Positions 1 through 6,738 of a stretch of 12,128 nucleotides of DNA are shown piece by piece. The translations under genes and the position numbers were made by a program. The DNA lies in the NCBI GenBank assembly GCA_903841915.1, contig CAIMKO010000363.1, forward strand, positions 1 to 12,128. The letters run 5' to 3'. The notes beneath the pieces were generated by a model. It was not told the DNA's origin. It did no database searches and worked only from the letters and a program-made list of their open reading frames with translations. Source of the stretch: an uncultured Chitinophagaceae bacterium (lineage in GTDB: Bacteria; Bacteroidota; Bacteroidia; Chitinophagales; Chitinophagaceae). Each line of letters opens with the position of its first letter. Position 1 is the stretch's first letter.

Positions 1-780
1 TTTAACTGCCAGCTGAATATTGATATCAACAATTTCCCTTCTTGAATCCAGTACACAAATAAACTGATCGGATCTTCCTTCAACCTCAAAAGAAATAACA
101 CTGTCGTCAGCGACAACTATTGAACGTACATTCAAATTATGAGGGGCTACCGGTGTAATCACAAAACTAGATGATTCGGGAAATAGTATCGGGCCATTAC
201 AACTCATATTGTATCCTGTAGAACCTGTTGGTGTTGATACTACCAAACCATCGGCCCAATAGGTATTTAAGAATTCACCATTCAGATAGGTATGTATCTT
301 GATCATCGGGGATGTGTCTCTTTTATGGATTGCAAATTCATTTAATGCAAAAGGCACATGACCAAATAAAGGCTGATTGGCATCCACATGTATCAAACTT
401 CTTTTATCGACAATAAATGTTCTGTTCACCAATGCATCCACTGCCAAGGATAATTCATCTCTGCTGATGCTAGCCAAAAAACCGAGTCTCCCAAAATTGA
501 TACCCAAAATAGGAATATTGCTGTCTTTAACAATAGTTACTGCATCTAAGATGGTTCCATCACCGCCAATACCGATTAAACATTCAACGTCTTCGTCCAG
601 GTCCTCTGTTAATTGAAAAGGAGTAAGTTGCTCTATCAAATGTTGCGGCAGAGAGAATTGTTCCAGCAAAAGATGATAAATAAATACACGAATTTTATGC
701 AAGGAGAGTTCTTCCAGCAATGCTTGCAAAGAACTTCCCTGTTCTGCATCCAATCCTCTGCTATAAATAGCTACTTTCAT
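1..780 (-). CDS. nadK: NAD kinase, 3' end beyond window
   Basis: Phosphorylates NAD to NADP in the cytoplasm with ATP or polyphosphate. It reads open from an ATG at 778-780 to the window edge without a stop: 260 codons of a family usually around 290, so only the C-terminal tail is missing. I read three family motifs: GGDGT at residues 72-76 (nucleotide/phosphate binding, start of a GGDGTILDA stretch), LNE at 146-148, and DGLVVSTPTGSTGY at 177-190, the diagnostic NAD-kinase loop. A PVAPHNLNVRS segment near 210-220 also fits the family. The start follows an AT-rich leader with no Shine-Dalgarno, as is common in Bacteroidota. The gene lies 50 bases downstream of the Omp85-like gene and could be read from the same transcript. 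The family call is secure; only the missing end is uncertain. Confidence 0.96.
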   Translation of the reverse strand, partial: MKVAIYSRGLDAEQGSSLQALLEELSLHKIRVFIYHLLLEQFSLPQHLIEQLTPFQLTEDLDEDVECLIGIGGDGTILDAVTIVKDSNIPILGINFGRLGFLASISRDELSLAVDALVNRTFIVDKRSLIHVDANQPLFGHVPFALNEFAIHKRDTSPMIKIHTYLNGEFLNTYWADGLVVSTPTGSTGYNMSCNGPILFPESSSFVITPVAPHNLNVRSIVVADDSVISFEVEGRSDQFICVLDSRREIVDINIQLAVK

Positions 781-830
781 TATTTAGATTTTTATAGAGA
801 TTCTTTAAAACCCGAAGTAATGATACAATT

Positions 831-2270
831 TTAAAAATCGCTATGGGCATGTAAATATAATCCATTCTGACCTAGTTGGTTGAAGCTGTACTCGAAACGA
901 AAAACAAAATCGTAAAAAGAAACCACATCAAGTCCAACTCCCCAGGTATGCATTAATTGATTATTGAACAGATTGCTGTTAAATGTCGGGCTATAACTGT
1001 ACCCTACATCACTATAGGCTTTCATATAAACACTGAAAGGTACTTTATCATGTGTCTTACTGTGGAAAGGGGTTTTATAAACATACTTGAACAACTGATG
1101 GTACAAAGTAAATTTTCCCAATGCCCCCGCCGTTCCATCTACCACATAGTACTCCATTCCTCTCAGTAAATAATAGCCATATCCGAACAGGGGTTGATTG
1201 ATAAAATAATCAGTTGAAGGGAATTTAATACTGCCCGCTCCTTCAATATGAAAAAAAGTATTAGGCAGTATTGGTTTCGCATACAAAGCATGAAACCCAA
1301 CCTGCCAAAGGTTTGTAATGTTATCCAATCCTCTTTTATATACAAAAGCTTCTCCAATAACCCCTTTTGTGGGATAACTATTATAGTCTGTATTATAGTA
1401 TCTGAAAAAATACCCGAAGTCGAGGTATTTAATGTTGGTCAAATGATTAGGGTAATAAAGAGGGTTCAATTTTAAAACAGTATCTGCAATAGATTCATCA
1501 GTATAAGAGATCCTAAAAAAATGCCTTACTCTTTGATCGGGGCGATAAGAATAAGTAAGATCATACCTTGTAATATCACGTACATAATCGTTGTCCAGTT
1601 TAAAGAATAATTGTTTGTTATCAGAACTTGTTGCATAGTTTATTTCGTGCTGACGTGAATAAGTATATCCCACATTAAATCCCTGTGTCAATTTTTTATC
1701 AATGAAGGGAAGATCGTAACGTAAAGTTATCTGCTGAGTATATCCACCAATCAACCAAATATTCAATTTGTCATTTTGCCCGGTAAAATTATTCTGCATG
1801 AACTTGATGCCATAATTCACTCTATCTAAACTTCTGTTTTCTTCTACCCACCACTGGTTAAAATTTCTGTCAACCAACCTGAAATAGGGCAGCGGAAAAA
1901 AATACCAGCGTTCTTTCACATCAATATTTATACTAACAACATTCCCTTTTTGCTGAGAAATGTAAACAGAATCATCCACAAATAACCCTGTGTTATAAAT
2001 GAGTTGTTTTGATTCGATCAATTTTTTTGCCAGTTCGCCTGATGAAATATTATCTCCCCTTTTGAAAGTTGTTTCGCGAATAATAATATAAGTTTTTGTT
2101 TTTTTATTGCCCGTAACGATCACATCACCGATAACCTTTATCTCTTCTTTATTGGAAGGAAGCATATTTGAAACTAAAGGTGAGTTGATAGTATCACTTC
2201 TTTTGACAGATTGCGCCAAAACATCTTGCTGAAAATAAATACATAATAGAACAGCACACCAATATCTCAT
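831..2270 (-). CDS. Omp85/BamA-TamA-like outer-membrane protein with a single POTRA
   Basis: A predicted outer-membrane beta-barrel of 479 residues. Residues 1-20 form a signal peptide ending in LAQ, so cleavage after Gln20 is likely. Residues about 44-120 look like one POTRA domain: a VIGDVIVTGNKKTK strand, an RETTFKRGD helix start, a YNTGLFVDDSV strand and a VSINIDVKERW strand. From about 125 to the end the protein alternates aromatic and polar residues as a beta-barrel does. LLRGMEY at 368-374 matches the conserved (V/L)RG(F/Y) loop-6 motif of the Omp85 superfamily, and the chain ends in Phe479, a typical C-terminal signal recognised by the BAM machinery. True BamA has five POTRAs and TamA three, so this is a shorter relative. 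It may insert or secrete an unknown client protein or lipid. It lies between the CBS gene and nadK. The superfamily is well supported; the substrate is unknown. Confidence 0.88.
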   Translation of the reverse strand: MRYWCAVLLCIYFQQDVLAQSVKRSDTINSPLVSNMLPSNKEEIKVIGDVIVTGNKKTKTYIIIRETTFKRGDNISSGELAKKLIESKQLIYNTGLFVDDSVYISQQKGNVVSINIDVKERWYFFPLPYFRLVDRNFNQWWVEENRSLDRVNYGIKFMQNNFTGQNDKLNIWLIGGYTQQITLRYDLPFIDKKLTQGFNVGYTYSRQHEINYATSSDNKQLFFKLDNDYVRDITRYDLTYSYRPDQRVRHFFRISYTDESIADTVLKLNPLYYPNHLTNIKYLDFGYFFRYYNTDYNSYPTKGVIGEAFVYKRGLDNITNLWQVGFHALYAKPILPNTFFHIEGAGSIKFPSTDYFINQPLFGYGYYLLRGMEYYVVDGTAGALGKFTLYHQLFKYVYKTPFHSKTHDKVPFSVYMKAYSDVGYSYSPTFNSNLFNNQLMHTWGVGLDVVSFYDFVFRFEYSFNQLGQNGLYLHAHSDF

Positions 2271-2398
2271 CTTTATACTCTGTTATTTAGTAAAAGTAAA
2301 TGTAAGGGATTGATGGTAGAGGCATGAATTTGCGGTAAAAATTAACAGCTTTCGATAATGATACGCTGCTATTAGAGGCCTTTTAAGGCTTATTCCCA

Positions 2399-3058
2399 TC
2401 AAATATTTAAATACGAGATCAGGTGATTATAGTTTTCCTTAAGCTCATTGGCATATTGTTCTTCCCCAAAATAATAACGTATCTGATAATCGTATCGTTG
2501 GAAAGTTGCCACAATATCACTTACCTCAATTTTATTCAGTTTAATGGTAACCAATAATAAGCCCGAATCATTTTCAGACATGGTATTGAGCTGCATGATG
2601 CTGGCAGCATTTGTTTCAACCAATCTGCTTATTTCACCAAAGGAATAATTGCGTCTTTCCACTTCCAGAACAATAATACCCCCCGGCTCATCACTGCCGG
2701 TAAATTTTGCTACTATTTTCAGCAACTCTGCAGAAGGGATTACTCCAGCCAGTTCTGATTGATCATTAACTACCGCAACTAATGAAAGATTAAATTCTGA
2801 AGCTTGTTGTAATGCGGCTATGAAATGTTCACTGCTTTTTATAGAAGCTTTTATCAGCAAATATTCTAAGGAAGCAATGGTATTGTTTTCATCTGTATCA
2901 AGCAGATCATCTTTGCTCACCAGTCCGGCAAATTTTTCTTCAATCAATACCGGCAAATGCATCACTTCATATTCTTCCATTAATTGTAAAGCAAGCGATA
3001 CTTTATCAACTAAATTGATGGAGGGGTAATTTGTTTGTATGTGTTGTGATGCTAACAT
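2399..3058 (-). CDS. CBS-domain protein with ACT-like C-terminus (AcuB-like)
   Basis: A soluble protein of 219 residues, probably a ligand sensor. Residues about 1-55 and 70-118 are two CBS repeats (MLASQHIQTNYPSINLVDKV, HLPVLIEEKFAGLVSKDDLL, then LVAVVNDQSELAGVIPSAELL); such pairs usually bind adenosine nucleotides. Residues about 126-197 read as an ACT-like beta-alpha-beta-beta-alpha-beta unit (GGIIVLEVERR, then GLLLVTIKLN, then YQIRYYF), the order seen in AcuB-type proteins. An open frame continues upstream to a TTG at 3088, but the ATG at 3056-3058 is preferred: it sits about five bases after AGAAAGG and its MLAS start suits the family. The ATG directly before it, at 3059-3061, is a close alternative. 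The gap to the preceding hydrolase gene is 33 bases, so the two are probably cotranscribed. No catalytic residues are evident. Ligand and partner are unknown. Confidence 0.87.
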   Translation of the reverse strand: MLASQHIQTNYPSINLVDKVSLALQLMEEYEVMHLPVLIEEKFAGLVSKDDLLDTDENNTIASLEYLLIKASIKSSEHFIAALQQASEFNLSLVAVVNDQSELAGVIPSAELLKIVAKFTGSDEPGGIIVLEVERRNYSFGEISRLVETNAASIMQLNTMSENDSGLLLVTIKLNKIEVSDIVATFQRYDYQIRYYFGEEQYANELKENYNHLISYLNI

Positions 3059-3091
3059 CATTTCCTTTCTGTTATGAACAGACACCAAAAA

Positions 3092-3871
3092 CTATGCAAC
3101 AGTTGCAGCAGGTTTTCTCATTTTTGTAAGAAAACTGTTCAATATATCATTGAATTCATGAGGCACTTCCATCATCGGCGCATGACCGCATTTATCAATA
3201 AAATACAATTCACTGTTTGGTATCAATCTGTTGAACTCACGTCCAACAAACGGGGGAGTAATGGTATCGTTATTACCCCAAATCAATAGAGTGGGCTGTT
3301 TAACCTGATTTAATTCTTCACCCAGATTGCTTCGAATAGCACTTTTAGCCAGAGATATAACTTTGATGACCTTTATACGGTTAATGGTTATTTCAAACAC
3401 TTCATCCACCAGCTCTTTTGTTGCCATTGCGGGATCGTAAAAAGTAAGAGCTGTTTTTTTCTTGATATATTCGTAATCGCCTCTTTTAGGATAACTGTCG
3501 CCCATGCCATTTTCAAACAACCCGGAACTTCCGGTCAATATGAGCGATTTGATTCTTTCTGGATGTTTTAAAACATGAACCAATGCAATATGTCCGCCAA
3601 GTGAATTACCTAATAGGTTGATGTTTTCATATCCTCTTAATTCTATGAATTTCTGAACATGTTTCTCTAATCCGCTCACTGTTGTATGAAAAATGTCAAG
3701 CTCAAATAAAGGCAACAGTGGTACTATCACTTTATTTGTTTTGCGGAAAAATTCAATGAGGTATTCGAAATTACTGAGTGCACCGAATAATCCATGTAAT
3801 AATAACAAAGGTTCTCCTTCTCCTTCTTCCAGGAATCTAAACTTGTCTTGTTGTTTAATTTGATACTCCAT
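3092..3871 (-). CDS. alpha/beta-fold hydrolase
   Basis: A cytoplasmic alpha/beta hydrolase of 259 residues, with no signal peptide or membrane segment. Numbered from the ATG, the oxyanion-hole HG motif (HGLFG) is at 26-30, the nucleophile Ser90 lies in GNSLGG, the acid is probably Asp202 in WGNNDTITP, and the catalytic His230 is in DKCGHAPMMEVP. The complete triad in normal order argues for an active enzyme. The substrate cannot be read from the sequence; esters, C-C bond substrates and epoxides are all possible in this fold. A TTG six codons upstream (3889) extends the frame, but ATG at 3869-3871, giving MEYQIKQQDKF, is the more natural start. Neither has a clear Shine-Dalgarno. A gap of 153 bases separates it from cvpA, so it may have its own promoter and lead a hydrolase-CBS unit. 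Confidence 0.9.
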   Translation of the reverse strand: MEYQIKQQDKFRFLEEGEGEPLLLLHGLFGALSNFEYLIEFFRKTNKVIVPLLPLFELDIFHTTVSGLEKHVQKFIELRGYENINLLGNSLGGHIALVHVLKHPERIKSLILTGSSGLFENGMGDSYPKRGDYEYIKKKTALTFYDPAMATKELVDEVFEITINRIKVIKVISLAKSAIRSNLGEELNQVKQPTLLIWGNNDTITPPFVGREFNRLIPNSELYFIDKCGHAPMMEVPHEFNDILNSFLTKMRKPAATVA

Positions 3872-4024
3872 AGTCAATTTCTTAAGCAAGCAGGTAATTC
3901 GGCGCTACAAATAAAAGCAAATTACAGCTAAAAAAAACCAATTACAAGCAGATGTTAATTAAGATATAACACCATAGCCAATAAAGTTACTTCATTTTAT
4001 ATAAATAATTCCCCGAGAAAAAAC

Positions 4025-4561
4025 TTAACTGATGCTCTTTCCAACTGTTTCAAAAAATGTTTCAAGCTCCAAAAACATATCTTTAAAAAAAGGAATGATC
4101 ACCGCAAAACCGTTTACGATTGTTGGTCCGAATGGTTCTGTAAATCCATAAACTTTGGATTCATGGATCGTTTCCTGTTTTAATAAATGTATTTTATCCG
4201 CGTAAAAAAGTATCACACTAAAAACAGTAATATAAATGACTGTATACAAAACAATCCCGCCAAGGCGATTGATCCATCCCATCAGCATAAACTCAGCGGT
4301 TTTCTGTAAAATACCTGCCACAAATCTTATCAGCAGAATGAAACCGAACATCACCAACAAAAATGATAAAAAAGGCAACCATTTCGCAGCCAGGTTTGTA
4401 CTTTGCTGCAGCCAACCGGCAACAGCCGTCGACAATTTTAATGCCGCAGCCAGGGCAATGATCACAGCAAAAAAGGAGAATATCGCAACAATAAAACCTC
4501 TGCTGTAACCTTTGATCACAGCCAGGATCATTAAAATGCAAAAGAATAAGTCTATGACCAT
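4025..4561 (-). CDS. CvpA family inner-membrane protein
   Basis: A 178-residue inner-membrane protein with about four hydrophobic segments, near residues 3-20, 24-43, 63-84 and 101-122, followed by a polar tail holding a weaker hydrophobic stretch near 147-158. The first loop carries KGYSRGF, the small Gly-Arg-Gly pattern typical of CvpA/colicin V production proteins. The family is named for colicin V export in Escherichia coli, but its wider role is unclear and is often linked to envelope integrity; nothing here points to a bacteriocin. The ATG at 4559-4561 starts directly in the first membrane helix. The gene follows yqeY after 36 bases and probably shares its transcript. Length and topology are normal for the family. 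Confidence 0.85.
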   Translation of the reverse strand: MVIDLFFCILMILAVIKGYSRGFIVAIFSFFAVIIALAAALKLSTAVAGWLQQSTNLAAKWLPFLSFLLVMFGFILLIRFVAGILQKTAEFMLMGWINRLGGIVLYTVIYITVFSVILFYADKIHLLKQETIHESKVYGFTEPFGPTIVNGFAVIIPFFKDMFLELETFFETVGKSIS

Positions 4562-4597
4562 TTTATAATCCGGGTTTAATTTTTAGAGTTTATCTCC

Positions 4598-5050
4598 TTA
4601 TTTGGCTAATAACTCTTTTACCACTGCAGATATTGCTTTACCATCTGTTTTGCCTGCCAATTGTTTGGTGGCAATACCCATTACTTTTCCCATATCGGCA
4701 GCAGAAGCAGCCCCTGTTTCGGAAATGATCTTTGCGATCGCCTCTTTTAATTCTGCTTCGCCGAGTTGTTTGGGCAGGAATTTTTCTATGATCGTGATCT
4801 CTTCTCTTTCCTTTAATGCAAGGTCTTCGCGGTTTTGCTTTTCAAATATCTCCAAAGAATCTTTACGCTGTTTCACCAATTTCTGAAGCAATTTTAATTC
4901 TCCTTCTTCACTGATCTGGCCATTAGCGCCGGGTTCTGTTTTCATTTTGATAATTTCTGCTTTAACAGCACGCAATCCACGCAAAGCCGGTTCATCTTTG
5001 GCTTTCATGGCATCTTTCATTTGTTCCATTATTTGTGTTTCCAGACTCAT
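4598..5050 (-). CDS. GatB/YqeY domain-containing protein
   Basis: A 150-residue soluble, helical, charged protein matching the whole YqeY family, which resembles the C-terminal tail domain of GatB, the tRNA-dependent amidotransferase subunit. Recognisable parts are the N-terminal MKDAMKAKDEPALRGLRAVKAEI helix (residues 11-33), the KQRKDSLEIFEKQNREDLALKE region near 60-81, EKFLPKQL near 89-96, and the closing MGKVMGIATKQLAGKTDGKAIS near 120-141 followed by VVKELL. The stand-alone protein is thought to touch tRNA or amidotransferase complexes, but its role is not settled. The ATG at 5048-5050 has an AT-rich leader and no Shine-Dalgarno. It starts 26 bases after gldC, so cotranscription is likely. 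Confidence 0.92.
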   Translation of the reverse strand: MSLETQIMEQMKDAMKAKDEPALRGLRAVKAEIIKMKTEPGANGQISEEGELKLLQKLVKQRKDSLEIFEKQNREDLALKEREEITIIEKFLPKQLGEAELKEAIAKIISETGAASAADMGKVMGIATKQLAGKTDGKAISAVVKELLAK

Positions 5051-5076
5051 ACTATAAATTTTATGGTGAGATTAAA

Positions 5077-5424
5077 TTATCCTTTGTTTTCCTTCAGCTG
5101 CAATTCCTTGAATTTTGCATAGAAAGCTTTTGCAAATGTTCTGATTTCATTCACTAAAATTTCATCGTGCGTTGCCCGATCATAAGAATCGGCCATTCCC
5201 ATAAAAGCCTGAAAATAAAAATCAGCCATTTCATCTACCATCATTTCGTTGGTCCAAAGATCAACACGCAAAGCACTTTTTTCGGCACCATCCCAGAACG
5301 CCACCATCATCGCTTTTGCAGCTTGCATCTTTTCTATGGTACTGTCGGATGCTGCCCAATTAATTTTTTGTGGCACTTTATCCTTGTCTAAATGAACATC
5401 GATTTTAATAGTGGAAGTATGCAT
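5077..5424 (-). CDS. gldC: gliding motility protein GldC
   Basis: A 115-residue protein matching the full length of GldC, a small protein of the Bacteroidota gliding apparatus. The N-terminus TSTIKIDVHLDKDKVPQKI (residues 3-21), the NWAASDS segment (22-28), and LRVDLWTNEMMVDEM (52-66) followed by MADSYDRAT (77-85) are the parts I recognise. There is no signal peptide. Family knowledge: GldC was found among gliding genes of Flavobacterium johnsoniae, where its loss affects motility mildly compared with core Gld proteins, and it also occurs in many non-gliding Bacteroidota. The frame stays open upstream to 5577, but that extension overlaps the glycosyltransferase gene. ATG at 5422-5424, preceded four bases away by AAAAAGG, is clearly the start. 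The gldC-yqeY-cvpA block is tightly spaced. Confidence 0.9.
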   Translation of the reverse strand: MHTSTIKIDVHLDKDKVPQKINWAASDSTIEKMQAAKAMMVAFWDGAEKSALRVDLWTNEMMVDEMADFYFQAFMGMADSYDRATHDEILVNEIRTFAKAFYAKFKELQLKENKG

Positions 5425-5485
5425 GTACCTTTTTCTTTTAATATTTATAATGAATTGCAAATGTAAGGCGAATCGTTTACAGCTT

Positions 5486-6613
5486 TTAATTTCTGACAGT
5501 TTCCATAATCGTTTGCCAGAATAAGTCTGCAGTCTTATCCCAATTGAATTTCTTTGCTTGCTGAATGCCTGCTTCAATTAATTTGCTGCGCGAAGTTTCG
5601 TCTTTATACAATTGAAGCATTTGTTTGGCGATCGTATCTGCATTATCGGGTTCTCCGTACAATGCGGAAGTGCCGGCAATTTCAGGCAGACTGCTTGTAT
5701 TGCTTGTGATGACAGGAACGCCGCACTGCATCGCTTCAATAACGGGAACACCAAACCCTTCATAAAAAGATGGAAATACCATCGCATAAGCGGAAGCTGT
5801 AATTTTTGCCAATTCTTCTTCAGGTAAATAATTTAACAATACAACGTCATCGCGATATTTAAAGGTCTTCAATTTTTCAAGTGTCGAATCAAATTGCCAA
5901 GCTAACCTTCCCGCAACCAGTAATTTCATGTTACTATGTTGCCATTTTTTAAACAAGGAAAATGCTTTAAGCAAAGTGATCAAATTTTTTCTGGGGTGAA
6001 TACCGCCGGTAAATAAAAAGTATTCTCTGCCATTGGCATATTTTTCTTTGGTCGATTGCTGAGAAATATGATCAATCGGCTGAAAAATGTTTTTTGCTGC
6101 GCTGAATACCACATTGATCTTTTCAGGTGCAATCTGGTATTGCTGAATCATATCATTTTTAGAAAACTTCGAAACAGTTACGATCTTCTTCGCCTTATTC
6201 AAAAACTTTTTGGTGAATGCCTGATAATAATACAAATGGTGTTTGGGAATGAATTTCGGGAAATGTTTAAATGCGAGATCATGCACCACTAATAATTGCG
6301 GAACGTTACCTGTTAAACTGCAAAAACCATAGGGCTGAATTAATACATCTGGTTTGATGGAACGTAATGCCAGCGGCAGTTTTACATCATACCAGTATTT
6401 GAAAGAAAACGCATGTCTTGCAGCAGGAGTAACAACGATCGGTTTTACATTTGATGAAAAAATAAATTTTTGATCAAAGGGTCTGTCAAAAATAAAGATG
6501 AATTCATGTTCAGGATACTTTTTTACAAGGCGACAGAATATTTCCTGAACAAAATATCCGTATCCTTCCAGATGGTCTTTCTGCAAAAAAATAGTGTTTA
6601 CTGCAATGCGCAT
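5486..6613 (-). CDS. glycosyltransferase, GT-B fold, family GT4-like
   Basis: A 375-residue retaining-type glycosyltransferase, probably moving a sugar from a nucleotide donor to an envelope glycan or lipid carrier. The N-terminal half (about 1-180) is the acceptor domain and begins MRIAVNTIFL with a Gly-rich loop at 17-19. The C-terminal half holds the donor domain: FTGGIHPRKN at 201-210 with Arg208/Lys209 positioned to bind donor phosphates, and the E-X7-E motif from Glu285 to Glu293 (EGFGVPVIE). It continues through CGVPVITSNTSSLPEIAG, the normal end of the nucleotide-sugar pocket. No membrane segment is seen, so it likely acts at the cytoplasmic face of the inner membrane. Donor and acceptor cannot be named. 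ATG at 6611-6613; gldC follows after 61 bases. Confidence 0.92.
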   Translation of the reverse strand: MRIAVNTIFLQKDHLEGYGYFVQEIFCRLVKKYPEHEFIFIFDRPFDQKFIFSSNVKPIVVTPAARHAFSFKYWYDVKLPLALRSIKPDVLIQPYGFCSLTGNVPQLLVVHDLAFKHFPKFIPKHHLYYYQAFTKKFLNKAKKIVTVSKFSKNDMIQQYQIAPEKINVVFSAAKNIFQPIDHISQQSTKEKYANGREYFLFTGGIHPRKNLITLLKAFSLFKKWQHSNMKLLVAGRLAWQFDSTLEKLKTFKYRDDVVLLNYLPEEELAKITASAYAMVFPSFYEGFGVPVIEAMQCGVPVITSNTSSLPEIAGTSALYGEPDNADTIAKQMLQLYKDETSRSKLIEAGIQQAKKFNWDKTADLFWQTIMETVRN

Positions 6614-6641
6614 ATCAATATAAAGATAACATCAAATTAAA

Positions 6642-6656
6642 AAGTTGAAAGAACTT
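6642..6656 (-). other. short inverted repeat before glycosyltransferase gene
   Basis: On the minus strand this is AAGTT-CTTTC-AACTT: a five-base-pair stem with a five-base loop, followed immediately by TTT. It lies in the leader between the DUF885 gene and the glycosyltransferase start. The stem is weak, with one G-C pair, so it is not a convincing terminator alone. Its loop sequence repeats part of the stronger hairpin at 6673-6695 and could pair with it. Confidence 0.35.
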
Positions 6657-6672
6657 CAGCAGTACAAGGGTG

Positions 6673-6695
6673 CAATTCTTTCATCGAAAGAATTG
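6673..6695. other. perfect hairpin in DUF885-glycosyltransferase gap
   Basis: The arms CAATTCTTTC (6673-6682) and GAAAGAATTG (6686-6695) are perfectly complementary over ten base pairs around a three-base loop. It lies 44 bases past the end of the DUF885 gene and about 60 bases before the glycosyltransferase start. No T-run follows on the minus strand (the next bases are CACCCTTGTA), so it does not qualify as a standard intrinsic terminator. It may instead stabilise the 3' end of the upstream transcript, act as a regulatory leader structure, or be a protein-binding site. Confidence 0.5.
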
Positions 6696-6738
6696 AAGGC
6701 AACGAAGTTTACCTAATATTCAAAAGTCGACTAAAAAA

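Noticed and set aside
2380..2391. GCCTT-TT-AAGGC inverted repeat just after the CBS gene as a terminator
   Set aside because: The stem is five pairs with a two-base loop, so it folds poorly, and no T-run follows on the minus strand.
3059..3088. TTG start for the CBS protein, nearly abutting the hydrolase stop
   Set aside because: An ATG at 3058 with AGAAAGG just upstream gives the expected MLAS start; the added residues (VSVHNRKE) do not look like part of the CBS domain.
3872..4024. Eight-T run on the minus strand in the cvpA-hydrolase gap as an intrinsic terminator, and TTTG-rich bits as promoter
   Set aside because: No G-C-containing stem precedes the T-run, and none of the TTTG-like pieces pairs with a -7 TAnnTTTG element at proper spacing. 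The gap may well hold a promoter, but I cannot point to it.
4236..4508. Open reading frames of 70-97 residues on the strand opposite cvpA, yqeY, hbd and mscS
   Set aside because: They lie wholly inside well-supported genes, have no recognisable family features, and their composition is what antisense of the real genes would give.
4589..4600. Strong Shine-Dalgarno-like TAAGGAGAT on the minus strand at the end of yqeY
   Set aside because: It overlaps the yqeY stop and lies about 28 bases before the cvpA ATG, too far to serve it, and no ATG, GTG or TTG start follows at proper spacing.
5425..5577. Upstream in-frame extension of gldC giving a 166-residue protein
   Set aside because: The extra 51 residues overlap the end of the glycosyltransferase gene and the spacer, have no family similarity, and the ATG at 5424 has a good AAAAAGG upstream and gives normal GldC length.
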